The notes under the pieces are model-generated. The model did no database searches and was not told where the DNA came from. It saw nothing but the letters and a program-made list of their open reading frames with translations. A program made the position numbers and the translations under genes. A stretch of 37,236 nt of DNA from positions 1-37,236 of the forward strand of contig NZ_RAVT01000017.1 of assembly GCF_013464915.1 (NCBI RefSeq), written 5' to 3'. Shown one piece after another: positions 27,180 to 35,378 of this stretch; within the stretch, counting starts at the first letter, position 1; the number at the start of each line of letters is the position of its first letter. The DNA comes from Stenotrophomonas maltophilia. GTDB taxonomy: Bacteria > Pseudomonadota > Gammaproteobacteria > Xanthomonadales > Xanthomonadaceae.

Positions 27180-27216
27180 GGGGTCAGATCCCTTCCTGCG
27201 GAAGGGATCTGACCCC
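27180..27216. repeat. Perfect 17-bp palindrome with 3-nt loop
   Basis: GGGGTCAGATCCCTTCC is followed by TGC and its exact inverse complement. It lies between two convergent genes, 7 bp beyond the stop of the minus-strand gene. The arms resemble a palindromic intergenic repeat I associate with Xanthomonadaceae genomes, but only one copy is in this window. Confidence 0.8.
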
Positions 27217-27223
27217 GGCAGAC

Positions 27224-27598
27224 TCACGCGTCGCTGCCGATATCGCTGTGTTCGTCCACGACGGTCGCGTTGCGGCGGTCGCGTGCGCTGATGCGATGCG
27301 CCTGGCCGTCCACCAGCTGGCCATTGGCAGCCTTCTTCTTCTGCTGCTTGCGGTACAGCGCATAACCAAGCAGGCCAACCCCGACCGCCGCAGCAGCCAC
27401 GGCCACCGCCGGATTGCGGCGCACGAACTTGGTCGCTGCCTTGCCACCGGTCTTCACCGCGCCGATGGCGGCGCCGGTCTTGATCCAGTCAGCATTGCGC
27501 AGGCTGCCACCGGCGCTCTTCAGGCCATCGCCGGCGGTGTGGGCCAGCTCCAGGGCGCGCTCCAGAGCGCGGTCGGTGATTACGGTCAGCTTGCTCAT
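27224..27598 (-). CDS. Single-TM protein with basic C-terminal segment
   Basis: A 124-residue protein of unknown function. It has an N-terminal amphipathic region (MSKLTVITDRALERALELA), a glycine- and alanine-rich middle (SAGGSLRNADWIKTGAAIG), one membrane helix at about 66-86 (AVAVAAAAVGVGLLGYALYRK), and a basic then acidic tail. The layout recalls YqjD/ElaB-type (DUF883) proteins, some of which bind ribosomes at the membrane, but the match is only general. The start is the ATG after GGGGGTCC, giving MSKLTV. A terminator-like hairpin follows. Confidence 0.7.
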   Translation of the reverse strand: MSKLTVITDRALERALELAHTAGDGLKSAGGSLRNADWIKTGAAIGAVKTGGKAATKFVRRNPAVAVAAAAVGVGLLGYALYRKQQKKKAANGQLVDGQAHRISARDRRNATVVDEHSDIGSDA

Positions 27599-27723
27599 GC
27601 GGGGGTCCTTTGCCTCGGGTCGAAGTCCAGTGTCGCGTGTTGCCCGTAAACGGTATGTCAGTCGGGGACGCACGTGGTGTGACTCTACCGCAGCCATTCA
27701 GGATCAGGCAGGGTCCGCAACCG

Positions 27724-27795
27724 GTAGTGCCGGCCGCTGGCCGGCAACCTCCTGGCATCGTGTGGAGGGCATTGCCGGCCAGCGGCCGGCACTAC
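27724..27795. repeat. Pair of inverted SMAG-type palindromes
   Basis: Copies at 27724-27745 (GTAG first) and 27774-27795 (CTAC last) face each other. The second ends 3 bp before the hrpB stop codon, so the pair could form a long hairpin in the hrpB 3' region. Confidence 0.85.
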
Positions 27796-27798
27796 CGG

Positions 27799-30303
27799 TC
27801 AGGTCCCGCGCGGCTTGGCCCGATGCGTGGCCGTCGCGGTCCACGGATCATCCGGCCACGGATGCCGCGGGTAGCGGCCCTTCATTTCCTTCTTCACCTC
27901 GGCGTAGGTGTTTTCCCAGAAATTGCGCAGGTCCTGGGTGACCTGCAACGGGCGGCCGCCGGGGGAGAGCAGGTGCAGGGTCAGCGGCACGCGGCCGTCG
28001 GCGATGCGCGGGGTATCGGCCAGGCCGAACAGCTCCTGCAGCTTCACCGCCAGCACCGGTGGCGACGGCTCGCCACTTTCACTGTCCAGCGCGTAGGTGA
28101 TCGGCCGTTCCAATCCGGAGGGCACGGTGATGCGGACTGGCGCATGGCGTTCGACCAGTTGCCGCTGCGACCACTCCAGCGGCGACTTCAGCGCCTCGCC
28201 GAAACTGGCCTCATCCAGCGCATCCAGGCGGCTCTTGCCTGCGAACGCGGGCTGCAGCCACTGCGCGCGCGTGGCCAGCAGGGCGTCGTCGCTGCAGTCG
28301 GGCAGGTCCAGCTCCGGCATCCAGTGCCGCAGTGACTCGACGCGAGCCTGCCATTGGCGCAGGCCTTCGGTCCACGGCAGCGCCTGCAGGCCGAGCTCGG
28401 CCACCGCATCGGTCAGCGCCTGCGCGGCGTGCTGTGGATCGACCCGGCCGGCCGAGCGGCTGTCCAGCACGATGCGGTCGAAGCGCGTCTCGCGCAGTGC
28501 CACCAGGGCGCGGCGCTCGCCGTCCCAGCGCACCACATCTTCGGTGACGAAGCGTTCCGGCCACGCCTGGCGCAGAGCACCTTCGTCCGCCGGTGCGGCG
28601 CGCAGCAGCAGTGCATCGCGTGCTTCGAAGCGCAGTTCACTGGCGACCAGCCACGGCTCGCCGCGCAGGTCGCTCAGTTCGTGCAGGCGTGCGCTGCGGC
28701 CATTGGCCAGCAGGTAGCGCAATGGATCGCTGGGGTGCTGGACACCGATGCGGTCCGGGAACGCATGTGCGAGCAGGTCACCCAGTTCGTGCGCCTCGAT
28801 GCTGGTGGGGGGCGTGGCATCGCAGCGCAGGCGACGTCGCCATTGTTTGGCCGCCGCATCGATGGCGGCCAGCCCGCTGCGGTTGGCGTCACCCGGCGCG
28901 CGGCCGTTGCGGAATGCGGCCAGAGCCCGCCAACGCGCGGCCAGTGCGTCACCGCCCTGGCGCAGTGGATCGCGCGCTTCGAGCAGCGCGGCCAGATCGG
29001 CAGCCAGCGCCTGTGCGCGCGCATCCGGCGCGGCCAGCAGCATCGCCGCCATGCGCGGGTGCGTACCCAGCGCCAGCACGCGGCGGCCGAGCGCGGTGAT
29101 CGCGCCGCTGCTGGACAGGGCGCCGAGCCGCTGCAGCAGCTCGCGTGCCGCACCCATCGGGCCGGCCGGCGGCGGGTCGAGGAAGCGCAGGTCACTGCTG
29201 CCCCAGGCCGCCAGTTCCAGTGCCAGTCCTGCCAGTTCCACCTGGTCGATCTCGGCGCGGCGCTGCGGCTCCAGGCGCTGCGACTGCGGCCACAGGCGCC
29301 AGGCCACGCCTTCGGCCACGCGTCCGGCACGGCCGGCACGCTGGTCGGCCGAGGCCTGGGCGATGGCCACCACGTCCAGCCGGGTGAAGCCGCTGTTGGG
29401 GTCGTAGCGCGGTTCGCGCGCCTGGCCGCTGTCGATCACCACGCGCATGCCGGGCAGGGTCACCGACGATTCGGCCACGTTGGTGGCCAGCACTACGCGG
29501 CGGCGGCCGTCGCTGGCGGCCTGCAGTACGCGTGCCTGCTGCTCCACCGGCAGCTCACCATGCAGGGCCAGCACCTCGATGCTGCTGTCCAGCGAGTCCT
29601 GCAAGCCCGCCTGCACGCGCGCGATCTCACGCTGGCCGGGCAGGAACACCAGCAGGTCGCCAGGGTGTTCGGCCAGCGCCTGCTGTACCGCGCGGCGCAC
29701 CTGCAGCTCCAGCGCTTCATCGCGGCGCGCCGGGAAGTGACTGACTGTCACTGGATAGCTCCGGCCTTCGCTGCTCAGGCGCGGCGCATCGAGGAAACGC
29801 GCCAGCCGCTCGCCGTCCAGCGTGGCCGACATCACCACCAGGCGCAGGTCGTCACGCAGCTGCGCCTGTACGTCCAGTGCCAGCGCCAGGCCCAGATCGC
29901 CGCTGAGGTGGCGTTCGTGGAATTCGTCGAACAGGATCGCACCGACCTCTTCCAGCATCGGGTCGTCCTGCAGCATGCGGGTCAGGATGCCTTCGGTGAC
30001 CACCTCGATCCGCGTGCGCGACGAAACCTTGTTCTCGAAGCGGATGCGGTAGCCGACGGTGCCGCCCACCTCTTCGCCCAGCTGCCGCGCCATGAACAGC
30101 GCGGCGCTGCGTGCGGCCACCCGGCGCGGCTCCAGCAGGATGATCTTCCGGCCCTGCAGCCACGGCGCATCCAGCAGCGCCAGCGGCACCTGGGTGGTCT
30201 TGCCGGCGCCGGGCGGGGCTTCCAGCACCAGTCGCGGCTGCGCGGCCAGGTGCTGCTGGATCTGCGGCAGCAACGGGGAAATCGGGAAGAGCGGGGCGTT
30301 CAT
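27799..30303 (-). CDS. hrpB: ATP-dependent RNA helicase HrpB
   Basis: A DEAH/RHA-type helicase of 834 residues, usual HrpB length. Walker A is APPGAGKTTQ (Gly32-Thr36), the DExH box is DEFH (124-127) and motif III SATL is at 157-160. Motif VI reads QRAGRAGR, and the HrpB-specific C-terminal domain follows with its conserved region at VRITVPSGLERPITYALDSESGEPSPPVLAVKLQELFG. The start is the ATG giving MNAPLFPIS; the frame is open further upstream but antisense to tatD. Its cellular substrate is not firmly known. It is divergent from tatD with a 61-bp gap. Confidence 0.95.
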   Translation of the reverse strand: MNAPLFPISPLLPQIQQHLAAQPRLVLEAPPGAGKTTQVPLALLDAPWLQGRKIILLEPRRVAARSAALFMARQLGEEVGGTVGYRIRFENKVSSRTRIEVVTEGILTRMLQDDPMLEEVGAILFDEFHERHLSGDLGLALALDVQAQLRDDLRLVVMSATLDGERLARFLDAPRLSSEGRSYPVTVSHFPARRDEALELQVRRAVQQALAEHPGDLLVFLPGQREIARVQAGLQDSLDSSIEVLALHGELPVEQQARVLQAASDGRRRVVLATNVAESSVTLPGMRVVIDSGQAREPRYDPNSGFTRLDVVAIAQASADQRAGRAGRVAEGVAWRLWPQSQRLEPQRRAEIDQVELAGLALELAAWGSSDLRFLDPPPAGPMGAARELLQRLGALSSSGAITALGRRVLALGTHPRMAAMLLAAPDARAQALAADLAALLEARDPLRQGGDALAARWRALAAFRNGRAPGDANRSGLAAIDAAAKQWRRRLRCDATPPTSIEAHELGDLLAHAFPDRIGVQHPSDPLRYLLANGRSARLHELSDLRGEPWLVASELRFEARDALLLRAAPADEGALRQAWPERFVTEDVVRWDGERRALVALRETRFDRIVLDSRSAGRVDPQHAAQALTDAVAELGLQALPWTEGLRQWQARVESLRHWMPELDLPDCSDDALLATRAQWLQPAFAGKSRLDALDEASFGEALKSPLEWSQRQLVERHAPVRITVPSGLERPITYALDSESGEPSPPVLAVKLQELFGLADTPRIADGRVPLTLHLLSPGGRPLQVTQDLRNFWENTYAEVKKEMKGRYPRHPWPDDPWTATATHRAKPRGT

Positions 30304-30364
30304 GTGCAAAGGATAAGGGGCCACGGCGGGCGCAGGTACAATGCGCGGGCACTTTTCCCCCGCG

Positions 30365-31168
30365 ATGACCATGCACCTGATCGATATCGGCGCCAACCTG
30401 ACCCACGATTCCTTCGACCGCGACCGTGACGCCGTGCTGGACCGCGCGCGCCAGGCCGGCGTGGTGCAGATGGTCATCACCGGCGCCAGCCGCGAGCACT
30501 CGCCGCTGGCGGTGCAGCTGGCGCAGCAGCATCCGGGTTTCCTGTATGCAACCGCCGGCGTGCACCCGCACCACGCGGTGGAATACACCGAGGAATGCGA
30601 TGCCGAGATGCGCGCGCTGCACGCGCACCCGGAAGTGGTGGCGGTGGGTGAGTGCGGGCTGGACTACTTCCGTGATTTCTCGCCGCGCCCGGCGCAGCAC
30701 CGCGCGTTCGAGCGCCAGCTGCAGCTGGCCGCGGACAATGGCAAGCCGCTGTTCCTGCACCAGCGCGACGCGCATGCCGATTTCATGGCACAGATGAAGA
30801 ACTTCGAAGGTCGCATCGGCCCGGCGGTGGTGCACTGCTTCACCGGCGAGCGCGACGAGCTGTTCGACTACCTGGACCAGGACTGGTACATCGGCATCAC
30901 CGGCTGGCTGTGCGACGAACGCCGCGGCGGGCACCTGCGCGAACTGGTGAAGAACATTCCGGCCAACCGCCTGATGATCGAGACCGACGCGCCGTACCTG
31001 CTGCCGCGCACGCTGAAGCCGATGCCGAAGGACCGCCGCAACGAACCGATGTTCCTTTCGCACATCGTGGAAGAGCTGGCACGTGACCGTGGCGAGGACG
31101 TTGCACTGACTGCGGCCAATGCCACTGCTGCCACGCGCGCGTTCTTCCGCCTGCCCGACGCAGGTTGA
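30365..31168 (+). CDS. tatD: TatD-family 3'-5' exonuclease
   Basis: A metal-dependent nuclease with a TIM barrel, implicated in DNA repair and RNA quality control. The 267-residue protein closely follows E. coli TatD: IDIGANLTHDSF, AGVHPHHAVEY, VAVGECGLDYFRDFS (glutamate ligand near 97), FLHQRDAHADFM, VVHCFTG, YIGITGWLCDERRGG and IETDAPYLLPRTL. These place it in the TatD rather than the YcfH or YjjV branch. ATGs at 30365 and 30371 are both possible, and the first is used. There is no tat operon nearby; in E. coli tatD is with tatABC. Confidence 0.93.
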   Translation: MTMHLIDIGANLTHDSFDRDRDAVLDRARQAGVVQMVITGASREHSPLAVQLAQQHPGFLYATAGVHPHHAVEYTEECDAEMRALHAHPEVVAVGECGLDYFRDFSPRPAQHRAFERQLQLAADNGKPLFLHQRDAHADFMAQMKNFEGRIGPAVVHCFTGERDELFDYLDQDWYIGITGWLCDERRGGHLRELVKNIPANRLMIETDAPYLLPRTLKPMPKDRRNEPMFLSHIVEELARDRGEDVALTAANATAATRAFFRLPDAG

Positions 31169-31170
31169 TG

Positions 31171-31227
31171 GTAGTGCCGGCCGCTGGCCGGCAGCACGGT
31201 TGATTGCCGGCCAGCGGCCGGCACTAC
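31171..31227. repeat. Pair of inverted SMAG-type palindromes
   Basis: Copies at 31171-31192 and 31206-31227, facing each other, begin 2 bp after the tatD stop codon and can form one long hairpin. Confidence 0.85.
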
Positions 31228-31243
31228 CGAATCAGAAGCAGCA

Positions 31244-31371
31244 CCACGCCCGGCGAGCGCAGCGGTGGGAATCAGGCGTCGTGCGGTAGCGCTGGGCCAC
31301 GCCCGGCGAGCGCAGCGGTGGGAATCAGGCGTCGCGTGGTAGCGCCGGGCCACGCCCGGCGAGCGCAGCGG
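31244..31371. repeat. 53-bp tandem repeat, 2.4 copies, at a gene 3' end
   Basis: Units at 31244-31296 and 31297-31349 are nearly identical (differences near GTCGTGCGGTAGCGCTGGG versus GTCGCGTGGTAGCGCCGGG). A partial unit is at 31350-31371. The partial unit and the second unit encode the last residues and stop codon of the SDR-like gene, so the repeat is an outward duplication of its 3' end. Confidence 0.9.
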
Positions 31372-32248
31372 CCAGATCCTTCAACCCTTCCCGATACGTC
31401 GGAAACCGTGGTTCCCATCCCAGTGCCTCCCGCGTGCCACGGCTGTCGATGCGCTTGTTGCTTTCGTAGAAGCGCCGCAGCGCCGGGCTCAGCGCCGGGT
31501 CATCCCAGGCCACGGCAGGTGGCATCGCAAACCCACCCAGCTGTGCAGCGAAGGCCAGCACATCCTGTGGTGGTGCCGGCTCGTCGTCACTGGGCAGGTA
31601 CAACCCTTGTGCGGTGGGGCGCTGCATCGCGGCGATGATCACCGCAGCAAGGTCCTGTACATGCAGGCGGTTGAACACCAGCCCTGGCCGCACCACGTGG
31701 CGGGCGCGCCCCTGCGCCAACTGCACCAGCGCGTTGCGACCCGGCCCGTACAGCCCCGGCAGGCGGAACACCGCAGAGGCGATGCCGTGTTGTTCGGCCA
31801 GTGCACGCCATTGTGTTTCTGCGAGCAGGCGCTGCACGCCGGCCGCTTCAGTGGCATCGGCCGCGCTGCGCTCGTCGATCCAGCCGCCGGCGCGGTCGGC
31901 ATACACCGACGTGGACGACAGGTAGCCGACCCAGCGCACTGCCGGGCTGGCCTGCAGCGTGGGCAACAGCAGGCGCAGTGCCGGGTCACCCTCGGCATCC
32001 GGCGGCACGCTGCACAGCACGGCCTCGGCCTGCGCGATCTCATCGAGCAGCGCCGGCGAAGGCGAGGCGTCGGCTTGCAACCGGTGTCGACGCAGGCCAT
32101 CGTCGGGCGCCGCTGCTGGGTCGCGCACCGTCCCCGCAACCTGCACGCCGTGCGCCTGCAGCTGCGTGGCCAGCACGCATCCGCTCCAACCCAGGCCGAG
32201 GATCAGTACCCGCGCCGGCAGTGCGTTGGCCTGCAACGCGATGCTCAC
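31325..32248 (-). CDS. NAD(P)-binding SDR/epimerase-like protein, YeeZ-like
   Basis: A 307-residue extended-SDR-like protein with an N-terminal dinucleotide-binding loop (VLILGLGWSGCVLATQL) and an SST...Y element in YLSSTSVYADR. FRLPGLYGPGRNAL follows, as in nucleotide-sugar epimerases and YeeZ. The classical YxxxK is replaced by a divergent region, so catalytic activity is uncertain. The start is GTG, overlapping the panE stop by 4 bp (GTGA), which implies coupling. The final residues and stop codon lie in a 53-bp tandem repeat. Confidence 0.8.
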   Translation of the reverse strand: MSIALQANALPARVLILGLGWSGCVLATQLQAHGVQVAGTVRDPAAAPDDGLRRHRLQADASPSPALLDEIAQAEAVLCSVPPDAEGDPALRLLLPTLQASPAVRWVGYLSSTSVYADRAGGWIDERSAADATEAAGVQRLLAETQWRALAEQHGIASAVFRLPGLYGPGRNALVQLAQGRARHVVRPGLVFNRLHVQDLAAVIIAAMQRPTAQGLYLPSDDEPAPPQDVLAFAAQLGGFAMPPAVAWDDPALSPALRRFYESNKRIDSRGTREALGWEPRFPTYREGLKDLAAALAGRGPALPRDA

Positions 32249-33183
32249 GCGCTGCGAAGTGCCTGATAGGCCTGCAGGCTGCTGTAGGCAACCTGCAGCA
32301 GCAGGGCTTCCTGGTCGGCCTTGCGCGCGCGCGCCAGCATGTCGCCGACGATCTGCTCGGCTTCGACCTGCTGGCCGGCTTCCAGGTCGCGCAGCATCGA
32401 CGCCTTCAGGGCAGATCCTGCCTGGGTCAAGGTGCCGCGCGCGGTGTCCTGCGCGGCTTCGGGAATCGGTTCACCGGCGGCCTCGGCCACGGCCAGGCAC
32501 TCGTCATACAAGCCACGCACGATCGCCTCGCCATCGTGGGTAGCGACGATGGTGCCGATGTCGGCGCGCAGCAGGCAGGTGGCTGCGGCCAGCGCGGTCA
32601 GGAAGGTGTACTTGACCCACTGTTCCTGGCCGATGCGTTCGCTGGCCAGGTGATCAAGATTGGCCTGTGTGCAGGCGGCGGCGAAGGCATGCACGCGCGC
32701 GGAGATCGCGCCGCCATCGCGCTCGCCGAAGGTGAGCTTGGCCGGCTTGCCCAGATGCAGCACGGCGCCGTCAGCGGCCTTGGTGGCGCTGATGAAGCAC
32801 AGCCCGCCCAGCACCGCCTCGCGGCCGAAGCGAAGGTCCAGTGCGTTGTAGTGGTGCAGGCCGTTGAGGATCGGCAGCACGGTGGTGTTCGCACCGACTG
32901 CCGGCGCGATGGCATCGATCGAACTGTCCAGGTCGTAGGCCTTGCAGCTGAGAATGACCAGATCGAACGGCTTCTGCGCGGCGAGCGCGGGCAGCGCGTC
33001 GGCGGTGACGTGCTGCACCGGGAAGCGGGCATCGCCGATCGGGCTGCGGATGACCAGGCCATCGCGATCCAGCTGCGCTGCGCGCGTGGGGCGCACGAGG
33101 AAGGTCACGTCCACGCCGGCCTGGGCCAGGCGACCACCGAAGTAACCGCCGGTACCGCCGGCGCCGAGGATCAGGATGCGCAT
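32245..33183 (-). CDS. panE: 2-dehydropantoate 2-reductase (ketopantoate reductase)
   Basis: It reduces ketopantoate to pantoate with NADPH for coenzyme A synthesis. The 312-residue protein starts MRILILGAGGTGGYFGGRLA (Rossmann loop). It has LVILSCKAYDLDSSI with the conserved lysine, PILNGLHHYNAL, and in the C-terminal domain EQWVKYTFLTALAAATCLLRADIG, SMLRDLEAGQQVEAEQIVGDM. Some homologues act on other 2-keto acids, so panE is the best but not the only assignment. The downstream SDR-like gene overlaps it by 4 bp. The chosen ATG matches the family start; upstream in-frame sequence is repeat DNA. Confidence 0.88.
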   Translation of the reverse strand: MRILILGAGGTGGYFGGRLAQAGVDVTFLVRPTRAAQLDRDGLVIRSPIGDARFPVQHVTADALPALAAQKPFDLVILSCKAYDLDSSIDAIAPAVGANTTVLPILNGLHHYNALDLRFGREAVLGGLCFISATKAADGAVLHLGKPAKLTFGERDGGAISARVHAFAAACTQANLDHLASERIGQEQWVKYTFLTALAAATCLLRADIGTIVATHDGEAIVRGLYDECLAVAEAAGEPIPEAAQDTARGTLTQAGSALKASMLRDLEAGQQVEAEQIVGDMLARARKADQEALLLQVAYSSLQAYQALRSA

Positions 33184-33307
33184 TGCAGGTTCACCGTTTT
33201 CTGGGGAATCAGGAGTGCGATTGTGCCGGAGATTGCGGCCAACGGCGGAGCCCCTCGTGGTGGTTCGCGCAGTTGGTTTCATGAGCCGGGTTGTGTGCGC
33301 CGGGTTC

Positions 33308-33373
33308 GCGGGGGACGCCGTGAACCCGTCCATTGGGGCTTGGCCGCGCCATCCATGGCGCGGATACACCCGC
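33308..33373 (+). repeat. 66-bp palindromic intergenic element (copy A)
   Basis: It begins GCGGGGGACGCC and ends ACACCCGC. Its centre reads GGGGCTTGGCCGCG and contains a CCGCGCCATCCATGGCGCGG hairpin. A copy in inverse orientation lies at 34423-34488, on the other side of the unrecognised gene 33481-34248. This element occupies part of the 297-bp gap upstream of panE; nothing else clear is seen there. Confidence 0.8.
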
Positions 33374-33480
33374 GAGCCCAGCGCACACGACCCCTGACAG
33401 TTTCCGGGCGCGGCCACCACGGGAAGCAGATCAAGAGCGGAAGCGGGTCGCTCGCTGCGCGAGCTCGTGTAGAGCGGTGC

Positions 33481-34248
33481 TCAGGGCAGCTGTTCGCTGA
33501 AGTCTTCGGTGTAGCCCAACAGCAGTGTGGTGCGGGTGGCCAGCGTTGCAGCCAGTCGTGACCAGGTGTCGTGCGTTCCGGCAGCGTAGACGCGCTGCAG
33601 GTCCGCGACCAACGCGTTCGCTTCTGCTGGCGATGGCGCGCGGTCACGATGGAAGCCGAGCCACGATGCGCCGAGTCCGAACAGGCGGTAGTCGTAGTGC
33701 TCCTGCAGATGCCGGATCAGCGCGTGGTTCTGGAAAATGTCCCAGTCCGCGCTGAAGTAGCCGTTGGGCAGGGCGGCAATCAGCAGGTCGTCACTGGCTA
33801 CGGGTACCTGCTGCACGCAGACCACGTCATCGACGATGAGATCCGGTGTCGCATTGGCGGCGACCAGCGCCTCGATGTCCTCGTTGCTGCACATCAATGT
33901 GGCGGCCAGCGCTGTCCACTCCAACCGATGCGTGGAACGCTCAAGCTGCGCGACGACGTGCGCCAGCAACCGCTCGCGTGCCGCCAACGCATCTTCCGGC
34001 GTTGCCGGGTCTTCGTCCTCGTACAGCGCGATGCGCTCGTCGTCGGACGCGTGCATGCTGGTGTAACGGCACTGGCCGACATCGTCGAGCGTGCACAGGT
34101 AGCGATGGCGGGGATCGGCCACGTGCAGCGAGGCCAGGCAATCCAGCACCTCATCCAGCGTGGGCGAATCGCTCAGCAGGACATGGCTGAAGGCATCGAT
34201 GGGGCCTTCCGACACGGCCTTGTCCAACGGAATGGAAGTGATCTTCAT
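33481..34248 (-). CDS. Unrecognised 255-residue protein
   Basis: I do not recognise a family. The sequence is acidic, without signal peptide or membrane helices, and is predicted soluble. Recognisable stretches are PIDAFSHVLLSDSPTLDEVLDCLASL near the start, RYLCTLDDVGQCRYTSMHASDDERIALYEDED, and near the end LFGLGASWLGFHRDRAPSPAEANALVADLQRVY. Codon use is normal for the region. The start is the ATG giving MKITSIPL; a GTG two codons upstream is possible. The gene is flanked by inverted copies of a 66-bp repeat, but these are intergenic repeats rather than transposon ends. Confidence 0.7.
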   Translation of the reverse strand: MKITSIPLDKAVSEGPIDAFSHVLLSDSPTLDEVLDCLASLHVADPRHRYLCTLDDVGQCRYTSMHASDDERIALYEDEDPATPEDALAARERLLAHVVAQLERSTHRLEWTALAATLMCSNEDIEALVAANATPDLIVDDVVCVQQVPVASDDLLIAALPNGYFSADWDIFQNHALIRHLQEHYDYRLFGLGASWLGFHRDRAPSPAEANALVADLQRVYAAGTHDTWSRLAATLATRTTLLLGYTEDFSEQLP

Positions 34249-34307
34249 TGCCACAGCCTAGCCGCAATCCCGAACGAAAAGGGCCGGGCATTGGCTTGGA
34301 ACGCTTC

Positions 34308-34351
34308 ATCCACGCATGGCGTGGATCTACCGTGTCGACCAAGGTCGACAC
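34308..34351. repeat. SMAG-type palindrome plus adjacent GTCGAC palindrome
   Basis: ATCCACGC...GCGTGGAT-CTAC (34308-34330) is a minus-oriented copy with the same arms as those at 7306 and 20454. It is followed 1 bp later by GTGTCGACC-AA-GGTCGACAC (34332-34351), whose arms resemble the GCCGACC variant. Confidence 0.75.
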
Positions 34352-34422
34352 CCACCAACAGCAGCGCAGAACGACATCCCGTCAGGTCGCAGGAATTTGT
34401 CGAAGGCGGGGGGGATCCGGTT

Positions 34423-34488
34423 GCGGGAGTGTCCGCGGCATGGATGCCGCGGCCAAGCCCCCAGGGATGGGTTTACGGCGTCTCCCGC
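34423..34488 (-). repeat. 66-bp palindromic intergenic element (copy B)
   Basis: An inverse copy of the element at 33308-33373 with the same length and ends (GCGGG...CCCGC) and scattered differences. Its own central palindrome (CCGCGGCATCCATGCCGCGG) has diverged by paired changes that keep the stem. Confidence 0.8.
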
Positions 34489-34523
34489 AATCGGGTCCAC
34501 CCCGCCATCCCTCGGATAGTCAG

Positions 34524-34577
34524 CTGTTGCCGTTGAAGTTGACGTTGATTCGGCGGGTGCAGGGCCGCAGGCCCTGC
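34524..34577 (-). repeat. Dispersed hairpin repeat (copy 2), likely terminator of the ABC permease gene
   Basis: The CTGTTGCCGTTG block (34524-34535) and an exact copy of the 25-bp hairpin block (34553-34577) recur from 35-77. As there, the hairpin lies 9 bp beyond a minus-strand stop codon. Confidence 0.6.
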
Positions 34578-34586
34578 AGGCAACCC

Positions 34587-35378
34587 TCAGCTGCGCATGC
34601 CCACGCCGCGGCGCAGCAGCCACAGCGCCAGCGCCGTCAGTACCACCACGAAGCCGATCATCAGGCCGTAGGCCACCGGCAGCGGTACGTCGCTGCTGCC
34701 CAGCAGGCCATAGCGGAACGCGTTGACCATGTAGAAGATCGGGTTGGCGTGCGTGGCCGCCTCGGCCCAGGTCGGCAGCAGCTTCACCGAATAGAACACG
34801 CCGCCCAGGTAGGTCAGCGGGGTCAGGATGAAGGTCGGCACGATCGCCACGTCATCGAACTTCTTGGCGTACACCGCATTGATGAAGCCGGCCAGCGAGA
34901 AGATCGTCGCGCCCAGGATCACCGTGGTCAGCATCACGATCGGATGCGGAATGCGCACCGGAGTGAAGAACATCGCGATGATCAGCACGATCACGCCCAC
35001 CATCAGGCCGCGCAGCACGGCACCGGCCACATAGCCCCACAGGATCACCCAGTTCGGCATCGGGCTGACCAGCAGTTCTTCCACGTGGCGGCCGAACTTG
35101 GCGCCGAAGAACGAGGAGCTGATGTTGCCGTAGCTGTTCTGGATCACGCTCATCATCACCAGGCCCGGCACGATGAACTGCATGTAGCTGTAGCCGCCCA
35201 TGTCACCCACGCGCGACCCGATCAGGTTGCCGAAGATCAGGAAGTACAGGGTCATGGTGATCGCCGGCGGCACCAGGGTCTGGCCCCAGATGCGCATGAT
35301 GCGGGCGACTTCGCGGCGCACGATGGTCATCAGCGCGACGCGGTTGCGCTGGCCGTCGGTCAGCTCGGTGGTGCTCAT
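34587..35378 (-). CDS. yadH: ABC-2 type transporter permease, YadH-like
   Basis: A 263-residue integral membrane protein with six predicted helices, typical of ABC-2 permeases. The amphipathic N-terminus (RREVARIMRIWGQTLVPPAITMTLYFLIFG), the GGYSYMQFIVPGLVMMSVIQNSY block and LTYLGGVFYSVKLLP agree with the YadH subfamily. It forms an exporter with the ATPase encoded just upstream. The substrate is unknown, although this subfamily is close to drug and polysaccharide exporters. The ATG overlaps the ATPase stop by 4 bp (ATGA). A repeated hairpin follows the stop. Confidence 0.92.
   Translation of the reverse strand: MSTTELTDGQRNRVALMTIVRREVARIMRIWGQTLVPPAITMTLYFLIFGNLIGSRVGDMGGYSYMQFIVPGLVMMSVIQNSYGNISSSFFGAKFGRHVEELLVSPMPNWVILWGYVAGAVLRGLMVGVIVLIIAMFFTPVRIPHPIVMLTTVILGATIFSLAGFINAVYAKKFDDVAIVPTFILTPLTYLGGVFYSVKLLPTWAEAATHANPIFYMVNAFRYGLLGSSDVPLPVAYGLMIGFVVVLTALALWLLRRGVGMRS

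Larger units (their letters stand above)
34249..34586. other. 338-bp repeat-filled intergenic region
   Basis: No coding frame is supported. It holds, in order, a GTAG-type palindrome (34308-34330), a GTGTCGACC/GGTCGACAC palindrome (34332-34351), the 66-bp element copy B, and the second copy of the hairpin repeat behind the ABC permease gene. No promoter is apparent by eye. Confidence 0.7.

Noticed and set aside
28354..30429. A 691-codon plus-strand open frame opposite hrpB
   Set aside because: Antisense to a helicase with intact motifs; the histidine/glutamine/arginine-rich translation is typical of GC-rich shadows.
33308..34488. A composite transposon made by the 66-bp inverted copies
   Set aside because: There is no transposase, no terminal target duplication is apparent, and the copies have diverged as independent palindromes.
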